Part shown: piece by piece, positions 1 to 7,926 of the stretch
Layout: each line of letters starts with the position of its first letter
Numbering within the stretch: position 1 is the first letter of the stretch
Assembly (NCBI GenBank): GCA_964514105.1
Contig: CAZEPJ010000030.1
Span: forward strand, 1 to 51,583
Direction: 5' to 3'
DNA length: 51,583 nt
Origin: CAZEPJ01 sp964514105
GTDB lineage: Bacteria; Desulfobacterota; Desulfocorpusculales; Desulfocorpusculum
Notes under the pieces: generated by a model
What the model saw: the letters and a program-made list of their open reading frames with translations, nothing else
What the model was told of the DNA's origin: nothing
Databases searched by the model: none
Position numbers and translations under genes: made by a program

Positions 1-9
1 AATAACGCC

Positions 10-1266
10 CTATTGGGCCACAGGTTTCGGCCGGGCGTCAACCCAAATCTCCCCGTCACGGATCACCATCACCACCGGGTCCAAGTCCAGCCGGTAGACC
101 AGGTCCTCCAGACAGGGGATATCCCACACCTGAAGATCCGCCCGTTTGCCCGGAGCAAGGCTTCCCACCTCCTGAGAAAGGCCCAGGGCCTGGGCCGCCC
201 CCCGCGTGGCCCCCAGCAGACCCTCTTGGGGAGAAAGGCCGTGCAGGCGGCAGCCCAGCCGCAAGACGAACGCCATGGTCTCCACCCAGCAGGCCGGGCA
301 CAGGTCCGTGGCCAGGGCGATGGTGACCCCGGCATCCAGCAGGGCCCTGGCGTCCACCGGCCTGGGATGCCTCACCGAGAAGTCCAGGCCGGGCATGACC
401 ACGCCAACCACCCCGGCCCGGGCCAGGCGTCGCATCTGCTCCGGGGTGGTGAAGTTGAGGTGGTCCGCCGAGACCGCCCCCAGGTCCGCGGCCAGGTCCG
501 CCGCGCCCACATTGGCGTACGCATCGGCGTGGATCTTGGCCTTGAGCCCGTGGGCGATCCCGGCCTCCAGGATCCGGCGTGACTCCTCCAGCGTGTAATA
601 CCCCTCGTCGCAGTACACGTCACAGAACCGGGCCAGACCCTGCCCTGCCACCTGGGGGATCATTCCATGGATCAGCAGATCCACGTACTGCCCGCGTGGG
701 ATCTCCGTGGGGAAATCGTGGGCCCCCAGAAAGGTGGAGATCACGCGCGCCGGGCCCTCCCGGGCGAGACGGGCGTTCACCTCCAACTGCCTCAGTTCGT
801 GGTGCGGCGAGAGGCCGTACCCGCTCTTGCTCTCCACCGTGGTGGAGCCCGCCCGGAACATGCGCCCGAGTCGGGCCTGGCCGGCGGCGGTGAGCTCGTC
901 CAACGACGCCCCGCGGGTCGCTTCCACGGTGGCGGGGATCCCCGCAGGAACGCCCATGGCCCGGACCTCCGCCGCCGAATGGGTGAGCCGCAGGCTGTAC
1001 TCCTGGACCCGAGATCCCCCGAAGACCAGATGGGTGTGGCAGTCCACGAAGCCCGGGGCCACCACCCGGCGGCCCACGTCCATCACCCGCGCCGCGGTCA
1101 GGTCCGCGGCGCGGGACACCTCGCCCCGCGACCCCACGGCCAGGACCCGCCCCCCCCCCACGGCCACGCAGCCGCCAGCCACCCGGCCCACGGGGTCCGG
1201 GCCCCGGGGTTCGCAGGTCAGGACCTCTGCTGCGTTGACCAGAAGGAGGTCGGCTCGGGGGCGCAT
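10..1266 (-). CDS. Divergent imidazolonepropionase-like amidohydrolase (HutI2)
   Basis: A 418-residue amidohydrolase of the HutI family and the last gene of the hut operon; it begins one base after hutU2 ends. Metal ligands are visible: HTH at residues 77-79, H246 and D321, plus H269. HutI normally opens the imidazolone ring to N-formimino-L-glutamate. Two key HutI features are missing here. The usual HADE motif, whose Glu is considered catalytic, is HADA (A249), and the Tyr plus Gly-rich substrate loop (YxxIxxxGGGI in the other copy) is replaced by AAEVRAMGVPAGI around residues 98-110. The ATDxNPG motif is ATDLCPACW. The fold is therefore certain but the substrate is probably not plain imidazolonepropionate. 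It may act on the product of HutU2, a ring-modified analogue. A catalytically poor copy cannot be excluded. Confidence 0.85.
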   Translation of the reverse strand: MRPRADLLLVNAAEVLTCEPRGPDPVGRVAGGCVAVGGGRVLAVGSRGEVSRAADLTAARVMDVGRRVVAPGFVDCHTHLVFGGSRVQEYSLRLTHSAAEVRAMGVPAGIPATVEATRGASLDELTAAGQARLGRMFRAGSTTVESKSGYGLSPHHELRQLEVNARLAREGPARVISTFLGAHDFPTEIPRGQYVDLLIHGMIPQVAGQGLARFCDVYCDEGYYTLEESRRILEAGIAHGLKAKIHADAYANVGAADLAADLGAVSADHLNFTTPEQMRRLARAGVVGVVMPGLDFSVRHPRPVDARALLDAGVTIALATDLCPACWVETMAFVLRLGCRLHGLSPQEGLLGATRGAAQALGLSQEVGSLAPGKRADLQVWDIPCLEDLVYRLDLDPVVMVIRDGEIWVDARPKPVAQ

Positions 1267-1267
1267 G

Positions 1268-3004
1268 TCACAGTTTCTCCCGGGTGTGGGGGCCCAGGCG
1301 GCCGGCCACCCCGGCCTCGGGTCCGAAGGTGGCCTGGGGGCTCCACCACAGGGGGACGTGGATGCGCTCCCGGGTGAGGGGGCCTCGCCCCTCGGCCGCG
1401 GCCCGGGCCGCCTCGTACCCGGCCTGGGCGTGGCGCACCACGCCGATGCCCGAATCGGTGGTGAGACAAGCCTCCAGTCGCAGGTCCGCCTCCTCGCTCC
1501 CGTCCGCGATCATGGTGACCCCCGTGTGCACGGCCTCGCCCATGGAGTAGTTGGCCTGGATGGCCACCAGATCCGCCATGGCAGCGGTGTTGAGCAATGC
1601 GTTGAGATAGGGCCAGTCGGAGATGAGGTCACTGCCGTCCTTCATCTTCTCGGATTCGAAGGTGGGGTTGACGATGGAGCCCGAATCCAGGTTGTCCCGC
1701 GAGAAGCCCACGGGCCCCGTCACCTTCCCATCCCGGATGAGGCGATTGACGGCCAGTCCGAAGGCCCTGCGTTCGCCGAATCCCAGGTAGCAGACCCGCG
1801 CTGGCAGGGCCTCGATGGGCAGATGCTCCCTGGCCAGCCGCACCCATTTGCTCGTCACCTCGTCATGGGGGAACATCTCCAGGACCAGGTCGTCCAGGAC
1901 GGCCAGGTCCCTGGGCTCCCCGGACAGGCAGGTCCACCGGAAGGGACCCCGCCCCACGCAGAACAGGGGCCGGATGTACGCGGCCACGAAGCCCGGGATG
2001 AGCATGGCCTCGTCCACGGGCATGCCCGCATCCCGGCACTCCTTGCGGATGGAAGTGCCGTACTCGAAGACCTGCACGCCCTGCCGGTGAAAGGCGATCA
2101 TGGTCCGCAGCTGCCGCTTCATGGACTCCCGGGCCGCGGCCAGGTACTCCCCCCGGTTCGCCCGGCGAAACTCGGCCGCCTCCTCGGGGGTGTATCCTTC
2201 GGGGATGTACGAGATGGGATCGTGGCAAGGGCACATCTCGGTGACGATGTCCGGCCTGAAGCCCATCTCCAGGGCCTGTGCGAATCGCTGGGCGGCGTTT
2301 CCATGGACGCCGATCCCCAGGGGCCTCTTGTGGGCGGCGGCGTCCCGGGCCAGATCCACCGCCTCCTGGAGACTGGCCGCCTGGACGTCCAGAAAGCCGA
2401 TCTTGAGCCGTTTGGCGATGACGGCTTCGTTGGCGTCCACGTCGATGCAGACGCCCCCATGCATGGTCATGGCCCGGGGTTGGTTGGCCCCCATGCCTCC
2501 CAGCCCAGCCGTGAGCAGGATCTTCCCGACCAGGGAGCCGCCGAAGTGCTGCTGAGCGATGGCCCCCAGGGTCTCGAAGGTCCCCTGGATGACGCCCTGG
2601 GTACCGATGTACTCCCAGGGGCCGGCCGTGTACTGGGCGAACATGGTGAGATTCCGGTCCTGAAGGTCGTAGAAGATGGGCCAGGTGGCCTTCATGATGT
2701 TCGTGTTGGCCATGACCACCCGGGGAGCCAGCCGGTGGGTCCGGAATACGGCCACGGGCATGCCCGACTGGATGGCCAGGGTCTCGTCGTTCTCCAGATG
2801 GAGAAGGGCCTCCACGATGGCGTGGTACGACTCCCAGTTGCGGGCGCACTTGCCGATGCCCCCGTAGATGACTAGCCGCTCGGGCGCCTCGGCGTTCTCC
2901 ATGTTGTTCTCCAGCATGCGCAGGAGGCCCTCCTGCTTCCACCCCCTGCAACGCAGGACGGGGCCCCGCTGGGCCCTGACCGAATACAGGATGTCGTTCT
3001 TCAT
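1268..3004 (-). CDS. Divergent urocanate hydratase-like protein (HutU2)
   Basis: A 578-residue protein of the urocanase family, full length against about 555 for HutU. The ATG at 3004 is chosen because AAGGAGGAG sits 8 bases upstream; the in-frame ATG at 3010 is only 2 bases from it. The NAD-binding core is kept: YGGIGKCARNW near residue 48, TAGLGGMG near 165, and FCVGRGPFRW near 348 with the conserved Cys349. Pocket motifs differ from the canonical copy in the same operon. TDQTSAHDELNGY is TEMCPCHDPISYI, FDYGNNLR is FEYGTSIR, GRDHLDCGSVASP is SRDNLDSGSIVNP, and the HDGGGVGIG stretch is QANYSMGEA. Family precedents exist for urocanase paralogues acting on thio- or methylated urocanates. The neighbouring HutI2 changed in parallel, so a modified urocanate is the best guess for the substrate. 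Confidence 0.85.
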   Translation of the reverse strand: MKNDILYSVRAQRGPVLRCRGWKQEGLLRMLENNMENAEAPERLVIYGGIGKCARNWESYHAIVEALLHLENDETLAIQSGMPVAVFRTHRLAPRVVMANTNIMKATWPIFYDLQDRNLTMFAQYTAGPWEYIGTQGVIQGTFETLGAIAQQHFGGSLVGKILLTAGLGGMGANQPRAMTMHGGVCIDVDANEAVIAKRLKIGFLDVQAASLQEAVDLARDAAAHKRPLGIGVHGNAAQRFAQALEMGFRPDIVTEMCPCHDPISYIPEGYTPEEAAEFRRANRGEYLAAARESMKRQLRTMIAFHRQGVQVFEYGTSIRKECRDAGMPVDEAMLIPGFVAAYIRPLFCVGRGPFRWTCLSGEPRDLAVLDDLVLEMFPHDEVTSKWVRLAREHLPIEALPARVCYLGFGERRAFGLAVNRLIRDGKVTGPVGFSRDNLDSGSIVNPTFESEKMKDGSDLISDWPYLNALLNTAAMADLVAIQANYSMGEAVHTGVTMIADGSEEADLRLEACLTTDSGIGVVRHAQAGYEAARAAAEGRGPLTRERIHVPLWWSPQATFGPEAGVAGRLGPHTREKL

Positions 3005-3096
3005 GTGCATCTCCTCCTTGCCGATGAAACCCTTGGACTCATCCCGTGAATGGGAGCCCTGGAGGTCGCCTCCCCTCTCCCGTGTGGCCGCTGGGC

Positions 3097-3118
3097 GCTC
3101 GGAGAGACCCCTCCGAGC
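3097..3118. repeat. Perfect 8-bp stem hairpin between ftcD and hutU2
   Basis: GCTCGGAG (3097-3104), a 6-base loop and CTCCGAGC (3111-3118) form a perfect stem in the 126-base gap separating the canonical hut genes from the hutU2/hutI2 pair. No T-run follows on the minus strand, so it is not a classical terminator. It could stabilise or punctuate the operon mRNA. Confidence 0.6.
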
Positions 3119-3130
3119 TGCCGCCCGTCA

Positions 3131-4030
3131 TCATCCCATGAGGTCCAGCAGGGCGTTCTCCACGATCTGCCCCATGGAGAAATCGTGGAGCTGGAGGTAG
3201 TGGCGGAGCGGTTCCTCCAGGGCCCCCAGGGGCACGGGTCCCACCAGCTCGCATCCCGCCACCAGGACCCCGTGCCGGCTGGCCTCGGATCGGACGGTCT
3301 CCAGCACCCGGGGGATGGGGGTCTTGGCGTAGTTGGTCAGGTTCATGGAGACCTGGACCTGGCCCTGCCCCTCCAGGGCCAGGCCGATGGCGCGGACGTA
3401 CCGGTACCCCCCGTTGATGTGCCGCACGGCCCTGGCGATGCGCTCGGCCACGACCAGATCCGCGGTCCTCAGGTTGACGTTGAGGGCGATGAGTGGAAAG
3501 CGCGCCCCGGTGACCGTGGCGCCGCTCCGGGCGTTGAAGGCGGCCGGCCCCTCGTCCGGGGTCCAGGCCGGATCCTGGAGCTTCTCGGCCAGGCCCTCGT
3601 ACTCCCCCTTGCGGATGCTGGTGAGCAGGAGTCGTTCGGGCCGGGTGGCCGCGTCCTCGTAATAGAAGACCGGGACCCCCAGGCCGCCCAGGAACTTCCC
3701 GAACCTCCGGGCCAGGGACACGGCCTCCTCGGTGCTCACGCCCCGGATCGGGATGAAGGGGACCACGTCCACGGCCCCCATGCGGGGATGGGAGCCCCGG
3801 TGGCGGCCCATGTCGATGCGCTCGATGGCCCCGGCCGCCATCTTCCGGGTGGCCTCCAGTACCGCCTCGGGCTCCCCCAGGTACGTGAGGACGGAGCGGT
3901 TGTGGTCCGTGTCCGAGGATCGGCTCAGGAGCCTCACCCCGGAGACGGCCTCCACCGCCGCCGCCACCTGGTCCACCAGCTCCATGTCCCGCCCCTCGCT
4001 GATGTTGGGCACGCACATGACGATCTTCAT
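3131..4030 (-). CDS. ftcD: Glutamate formimidoyltransferase
   Basis: A 299-residue stand-alone formiminotransferase domain. It moves the formimino group of N-formimino-L-glutamate to tetrahydrofolate, giving glutamate and 5-formimino-THF. The N-terminus MKIVMCVPNISEGRD and the GRHRGSHPRMGAVDVVPFIP block are family hallmarks; His81 aligns with the catalytic His of the mammalian bifunctional enzyme. In animals this domain is fused to a cyclodeaminase. Here the cyclodeaminase is a separate gene whose stop lies 13 bases upstream, so the two are co-translated neighbours. It provides the folate-dependent end of histidine catabolism instead of HutF/HutG or HutE, neither of which appears in the window. 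Confidence 0.95.
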   Translation of the reverse strand: MKIVMCVPNISEGRDMELVDQVAAAVEAVSGVRLLSRSSDTDHNRSVLTYLGEPEAVLEATRKMAAGAIERIDMGRHRGSHPRMGAVDVVPFIPIRGVSTEEAVSLARRFGKFLGGLGVPVFYYEDAATRPERLLLTSIRKGEYEGLAEKLQDPAWTPDEGPAAFNARSGATVTGARFPLIALNVNLRTADLVVAERIARAVRHINGGYRYVRAIGLALEGQGQVQVSMNLTNYAKTPIPRVLETVRSEASRHGVLVAGCELVGPVPLGALEEPLRHYLQLHDFSMGQIVENALLDLMG

Positions 4031-4043
4031 GGTCCATGACCTC

Positions 4044-4673
4044 TCACAAGCAATGTGCGAGGAAGCGCTCCAGTTCCTCGGTCCGGTGTTCCAGGTCCCG
4101 GATCCGCTCCGGGTCCTCGAGGGCCGGGAGGTTGATCCGCACGTTGTCCAGGCACCCCCGCAGTCCCGCCGCGGCCAGGTGGCCGGCGCACGTCAGGTCC
4201 GATGCGGCGCTGGCATTGGACCTACCCTCCAGGGCCCGGCGGAGCTCCAAGACCCTGCGGCACCTTGCGCCGTTCTCCAGGGGCGTCCGGGCGGCCTGGA
4301 ACAGGGCCTCCTGGATGGCCTCCCGGCGGGCGGCCTGCTCCGCGGCCGTGGCCCTGGACAGGCGGCGGGCCGCCATGACCCGATCGAAGGCCCGGGCGTC
4401 TTCCTCGCCGCCGGCCATGAGCGCACCGGCCAGGGCCTCGGCCTCCGCCGCGATGGCCTCGTAGTGCGCGTCCGGGGCCATTCCCGGCCGGCTGCGGGAC
4501 AGGCGGGCCACCATGGCCGTCAGGGCCGCGGCCATGGCCCCGGCCACGGCCGACGCCGTGCCCCCGCCCACGGCGTTATCCGCCGGATCCAGGACCCGCA
4601 AGAAGGCCGCCAGATCGTTTCCCCGCGGCCGCGGTTCGCGTCCCCGGGGGTAACCGGCAGTGGTGTCCGTCAT
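4044..4673 (-). CDS. fchA: Formiminotetrahydrofolate cyclodeaminase
   Basis: A 209-residue cyclodeaminase that converts 5-formimino-THF to 5,10-methenyl-THF and ammonia, feeding histidine-derived carbon into the C1 pool. The ATG at 4673 (MTDTTAGYP) is preferred. A longer in-frame extension upstream would encode low-complexity Gly/Leu residues from a repeat tract. Family features include the Gly-rich DNAVGGGTASAVAGAMAAAL segment near residue 35, an all-helical body, and SNASAASDLTCAGHLAAAGLRGCLDNVRINL near the C-terminus. It sits between hutI and ftcD, so the usual FtcD fusion is split and reordered. Confidence 0.92.
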   Translation of the reverse strand: MTDTTAGYPRGREPRPRGNDLAAFLRVLDPADNAVGGGTASAVAGAMAAALTAMVARLSRSRPGMAPDAHYEAIAAEAEALAGALMAGGEEDARAFDRVMAARRLSRATAAEQAARREAIQEALFQAARTPLENGARCRRVLELRRALEGRSNASAASDLTCAGHLAAAGLRGCLDNVRINLPALEDPERIRDLEHRTEELERFLAHCL

Positions 4674-4725
4674 TGGTGTTCGTTCTCGGCCCCGCGCCAC
4701 GCTCTTGCCCTCCCCCCAACCCCGG

Positions 4726-4761
4726 CAACCCAGTCCACCCAAGCAACCCAATCAACCCCAG
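4726..4761 (-). repeat. Four tandem 9-nt repeats with G-quadruplex potential, upstream of fchA
   Basis: On the plus strand four contiguous 9-mers read CAACCCAGT, CCACCCAAG, CAACCCAAT and CAACCCCAG. The hut mRNA strand therefore carries GGG runs with loops of at most 6-7 bases. With the adjoining GGGG and GGGGGG runs (4708-4723) this meets the usual G4 pattern. It lies about 50 bases before the fchA start, inside the 121-base hutI-fchA gap. Confidence 0.6.
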
Positions 4762-4794
4762 CCTTCCCCTCCGCGTCTCCACCCCCGGCCGCCC

Positions 4795-6039
4795 TCACGC
4801 CACCCGCTCCCCCCGCTTGTACACAGCTGTCACCGGCGACACGCCGGTGTGGTACGCCAGGATGGCCGGGGATCGGCCGTCCAGGAGGAGGAAGTCGGCC
4901 TGCTTGCCCGGCTCCAGGCTCCCCACCCGATGGGCCGTCCCAATGGCGTACGCGGCGTTGAGGGTGGCCGCCACCAGGGCCTCCTCCACGGTCATGTGCA
5001 TGTTGAGCACGGCCAGGGCAAAGGCCAGGGGCATGGACTCGCAGTAGCAGGAACCCGGGTTACAATCCGTGGCCAGGGCCACGGGGACCCCCAGGTCCAT
5101 CATGGCCCGGGCACGGGCGTAGGGCTTCCTCAAGCACAGGGCCGTGCCGGGCAGAAGCACGGCCATGACCCCGGCGGCGGCCATGGCCTGGAGGCCGGCG
5201 TCGCCGGCCGCCAGGAGGTGCTCGGCCGAAACCGCCCCCAGCTCTGCGGCCAGGGCGGCGCCGCCCAGGTCGTGGACCTCGTCGGCGTGGACCTTGAGTC
5301 CCATGCCCGCCTCCCGGGCGGCCAGAAGGATGCGGCGGGTCTGGGCCGGCGAGAAGACCCCCTGCTCGCAGAACACATCGCAGAAGCGCGCCAGGCCGGT
5401 GCGGGCCACGGCCGGAATCATCTCCTCGACCAGGAGCGACACATAGGCCTCAGGATCCTGCCGATGTTCGGGGGGGACCGCATGCCCGCCCATGAACGTG
5501 GCCACGATGTCCTGAGGGGTCTGGCCGGCCGCACCGTGGATGGCCCGAAGCATCTTGAGCTCGCTGTCGGTGTCCAGCCCGTATCCGCTCTTGATCTCCA
5601 CGGTGGTGGTGCCCAGGGATAGGGCCGAACGCAGGCGTCCGAGGGTGGCGGCCTCGAGGTCCGCCTGGGAGGCCGCCCGCACGGCCCGGACCGAGGACAG
5701 GATGCCGCCCCCACGGGAGAGGATCTCCAGGTAGGGGGTCCCCTGCATGCGCAGGACGAACTCCTCCTCCCGGGTCTCGGCAAAGCAGAGGTGGGTATGG
5801 GGGTCCACCAGTCCGGGAACCAGGCACTGCCCGCCGCAGTCTGTCTCCAGCTCCGGCCTACGGCCCCCTGCCGCGGCCAGGACCTCGCCCGAGGGGCCCA
5901 CGGCCAGGATGCGGCCTTCTTCACAAAGCAAGGCCCCCCGGTCCCAGGACCGGATGGACCCCTGTGCGGAGCCTTTCAGGGGGCTTCCGGGGTCCGACGG
6001 GGTGAAGACCCTGGCGTTTGTGAAGAGCTTCAAACCCAT
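4795..6039 (-). CDS. hutI: Imidazolonepropionase
   Basis: The canonical HutI, 414 residues from the ATG at 6039. It hydrolyses 4-imidazolone-5-propionate to N-formimino-L-glutamate in the third step of histidine degradation. Metal ligands are the HTH in VDPHTHLCF (about residues 82-84), the His of KVHADEV and the Asp of ATDCNPGS. The catalytic Glu of HADE and the substrate loop YLEILSRGGGI are intact, in contrast to the second copy at the operon end. A GTG at 6114 overlaps the hutU stop (GTGA) and would add 25 residues lacking family similarity. Neither start has a strong ribosome site, so coupling to hutU is likely and the start is uncertain. Confidence 0.95.
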   Translation of the reverse strand: MGLKLFTNARVFTPSDPGSPLKGSAQGSIRSWDRGALLCEEGRILAVGPSGEVLAAAGGRRPELETDCGGQCLVPGLVDPHTHLCFAETREEEFVLRMQGTPYLEILSRGGGILSSVRAVRAASQADLEAATLGRLRSALSLGTTTVEIKSGYGLDTDSELKMLRAIHGAAGQTPQDIVATFMGGHAVPPEHRQDPEAYVSLLVEEMIPAVARTGLARFCDVFCEQGVFSPAQTRRILLAAREAGMGLKVHADEVHDLGGAALAAELGAVSAEHLLAAGDAGLQAMAAAGVMAVLLPGTALCLRKPYARARAMMDLGVPVALATDCNPGSCYCESMPLAFALAVLNMHMTVEEALVAATLNAAYAIGTAHRVGSLEPGKQADFLLLDGRSPAILAYHTGVSPVTAVYKRGERVA

Positions 6040-6110
6040 GGGAAGAGATCCGGAGGACCGCCCCGGGCCCGTCTCCGGTCCGGCCTTGCGGGCCCGGGCA
6101 TCGAGACCGA

Positions 6111-7829
6111 TCACTTCTCGGAAAACAGGTTGATCATGGGGAGCTTGACCCCGTGCTCCCGGGCCACCTCCACGGCCCGCTCATACCCGGCGTCCGCATG
6201 GCGGATGATCCCCGTGGCCGGGTCGTTGCGAAGGACCGTGGAGACCCGCAGCTCCCCCTCGGGGGTGCCGTCGGCCACCGTGACCTGACCCGCGTGCAGG
6301 GCGTATCCGATGCCCACCCCGCCCCCGTCGTGGAAGGAGACCCAGCTCGCCCCGGAGGTCACGTTCACCATGCAGTTGAGAAGGGCCCAGTCCCCCACGG
6401 CGTCGGAGCCGTCCCGCATCCCCTCGGTCTCCCGGTAAGGAGAGGCCACGGATCCGCAGTCCAGGTGGTCGCGGCCGATGACGATGGGGGCCTTGACCGC
6501 CCCCGAGGCCACCAAGTCGTTGAAAATCCTGCCCGCCTTGTCCCGCTCCCCATACCCCAGCCAGCAGATGCGGGCCGGAAGCCCCATGTGGGCCACCCGC
6601 TCCTCGGCCAGGGTGAGCCAGCGCACCATGCGCCTCTTGCCGGGGAAGGCCTCCATGAGGGCGTGGTCTGTCACGGTGATGTCCCGGGGGTCCCCGGACA
6701 GGGCGGCCCAGCGGAAGGGACCCTCTCCCTCGCAGAACAGGGGCCGAATGTACGCCGGGACAAAGCCCGGGTAGTTCATGGCCTCGGCCACCCCGCGCTG
6801 GAGGGCCTGTCCCCGCAAATTGTTGCCGTAGTCGAAGGCCACGGCTCCCCGGGCCTGCATCTCCAGGATAGCCCGGCAGTGGACGGCCATGGCATCCCGG
6901 GCCAACTCCATGTATTGTCTGGGGTCCTCCCTGCGGAGCGTGAGGGCCTGCCCATGGGGCATGCCGGGAGGGACATAGCCGTTGAGCTCGTCGTGGGCGC
7001 TGGTCTGGTCCGTGACCACGTCGGGGATGAACCCCAGGGCCGCCATCCGGGGGAGCATCTCGGCGGCGTTCCCCACGAGCCCGATGGACAGGGGTCGCTT
7101 GTCTTGGGCCGCCCGGCGGGCCATGGCCACGGCTTCCTCCAGGTCCTCGGCCATGACGTCCAGGTATCGGGTCTGCAGCCGCCGCTGGATCCGGTTGCGA
7201 TCCACCTCCACGCAGAGGGCTACCCCGTCGTTCATGGTGACGGCCAGGGGCTGGGCGCCTCCCATGCCCCCCAAGCCGGCCGTGAGCACGATCCTGCCCG
7301 AGAGGCTCCCCCCGAAGTGCCGATCCGCCAGGGCCGCGAAGGTCTCGTACGTGCCCTGGAGGATCCCCTGGGTGCCGATGTAGATCCAGGAGCCTGCGGT
7401 CATCTGGCCGTACATCATGAGACCCCGCCGGTCCAGGTCGTGGAAGGTCTCCCAGTTGGCCCAGTGGGGCACGATGTTGGCGTTGGCGATGAGGACCCGG
7501 GGGGAGTGGAAGTGGGTCCGGAGGATGCCCACGGGCTTGCCGGACTGGACCAGGAGGGTCTCGTCCCCCTCCAGCTCCAGGAGGGAGCGCACCAAGGCGT
7601 CGAAACAGGGCCAGTTGCGCGCGGCCTTGCCGAACCCGCCGTACACGATGAGCTCTTGCGGCTTCTCCCCCGTCTCCGGATCCAGGTTGTTGAGGAGCAT
7701 TCGCAGGGCGGCCTCCTGATGCCACCCCTTGCAGTGGAGCTCCCGGCCGCGAGGGGCCTTGACCGGCCTGGGCTGGCCGCAGCCGATGCGAAGTTCCCGC
7801 ACAAGGCGTTCCTTGGCGCTCTCTCCCAT
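6111..7829 (-). CDS. hutU: Urocanate hydratase
   Basis: The canonical urocanase, 572 residues from ATG 7829 with GGGAGAG about 8 bases upstream. It hydrates urocanate to imidazolonepropionate using tightly bound NAD+ as an electrophile. Intact signatures are VYGGFGKAARNW, MMYGQMTAGSWIYIGTQG, TAGLGGMGGAQPLA, TDQTSAHDELNGY, LFCEGEGPFRWAALSGDP with the active-site Cys, IGRDHLDCGSVASP, and FHDGGGVGIGYALHAG. It follows hutH after a gap of about 97 bases and couples to hutI through a GTGA overlap or a short gap. It is the reference for judging how far the second copy has diverged. Confidence 0.97.
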   Translation of the reverse strand: MGESAKERLVRELRIGCGQPRPVKAPRGRELHCKGWHQEAALRMLLNNLDPETGEKPQELIVYGGFGKAARNWPCFDALVRSLLELEGDETLLVQSGKPVGILRTHFHSPRVLIANANIVPHWANWETFHDLDRRGLMMYGQMTAGSWIYIGTQGILQGTYETFAALADRHFGGSLSGRIVLTAGLGGMGGAQPLAVTMNDGVALCVEVDRNRIQRRLQTRYLDVMAEDLEEAVAMARRAAQDKRPLSIGLVGNAAEMLPRMAALGFIPDVVTDQTSAHDELNGYVPPGMPHGQALTLRREDPRQYMELARDAMAVHCRAILEMQARGAVAFDYGNNLRGQALQRGVAEAMNYPGFVPAYIRPLFCEGEGPFRWAALSGDPRDITVTDHALMEAFPGKRRMVRWLTLAEERVAHMGLPARICWLGYGERDKAGRIFNDLVASGAVKAPIVIGRDHLDCGSVASPYRETEGMRDGSDAVGDWALLNCMVNVTSGASWVSFHDGGGVGIGYALHAGQVTVADGTPEGELRVSTVLRNDPATGIIRHADAGYERAVEVAREHGVKLPMINLFSEK

Positions 7830-7889
7830 GGTCGCTCTCCCGTATGGACGATCCTGTGGGGGGGCATCCCGGCATGGACGCCTGACCCC

Positions 7890-7918
7890 ATCTAACCACC
7901 CGCTTGGGGCCGTGTCAA
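7890..7918 (-). promoter_or_regulatory. Possible internal promoter before hutU
   Basis: On the minus strand a perfect TTGACA (7913-7918) is followed after 17 bases by TTAGAT (7890-7895), a weak -10. It lies in the hutH-hutU gap and could give hutU onward extra transcription. A chance match is possible. Confidence 0.35.
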
Positions 7919-7926
7919 CGCACGGG

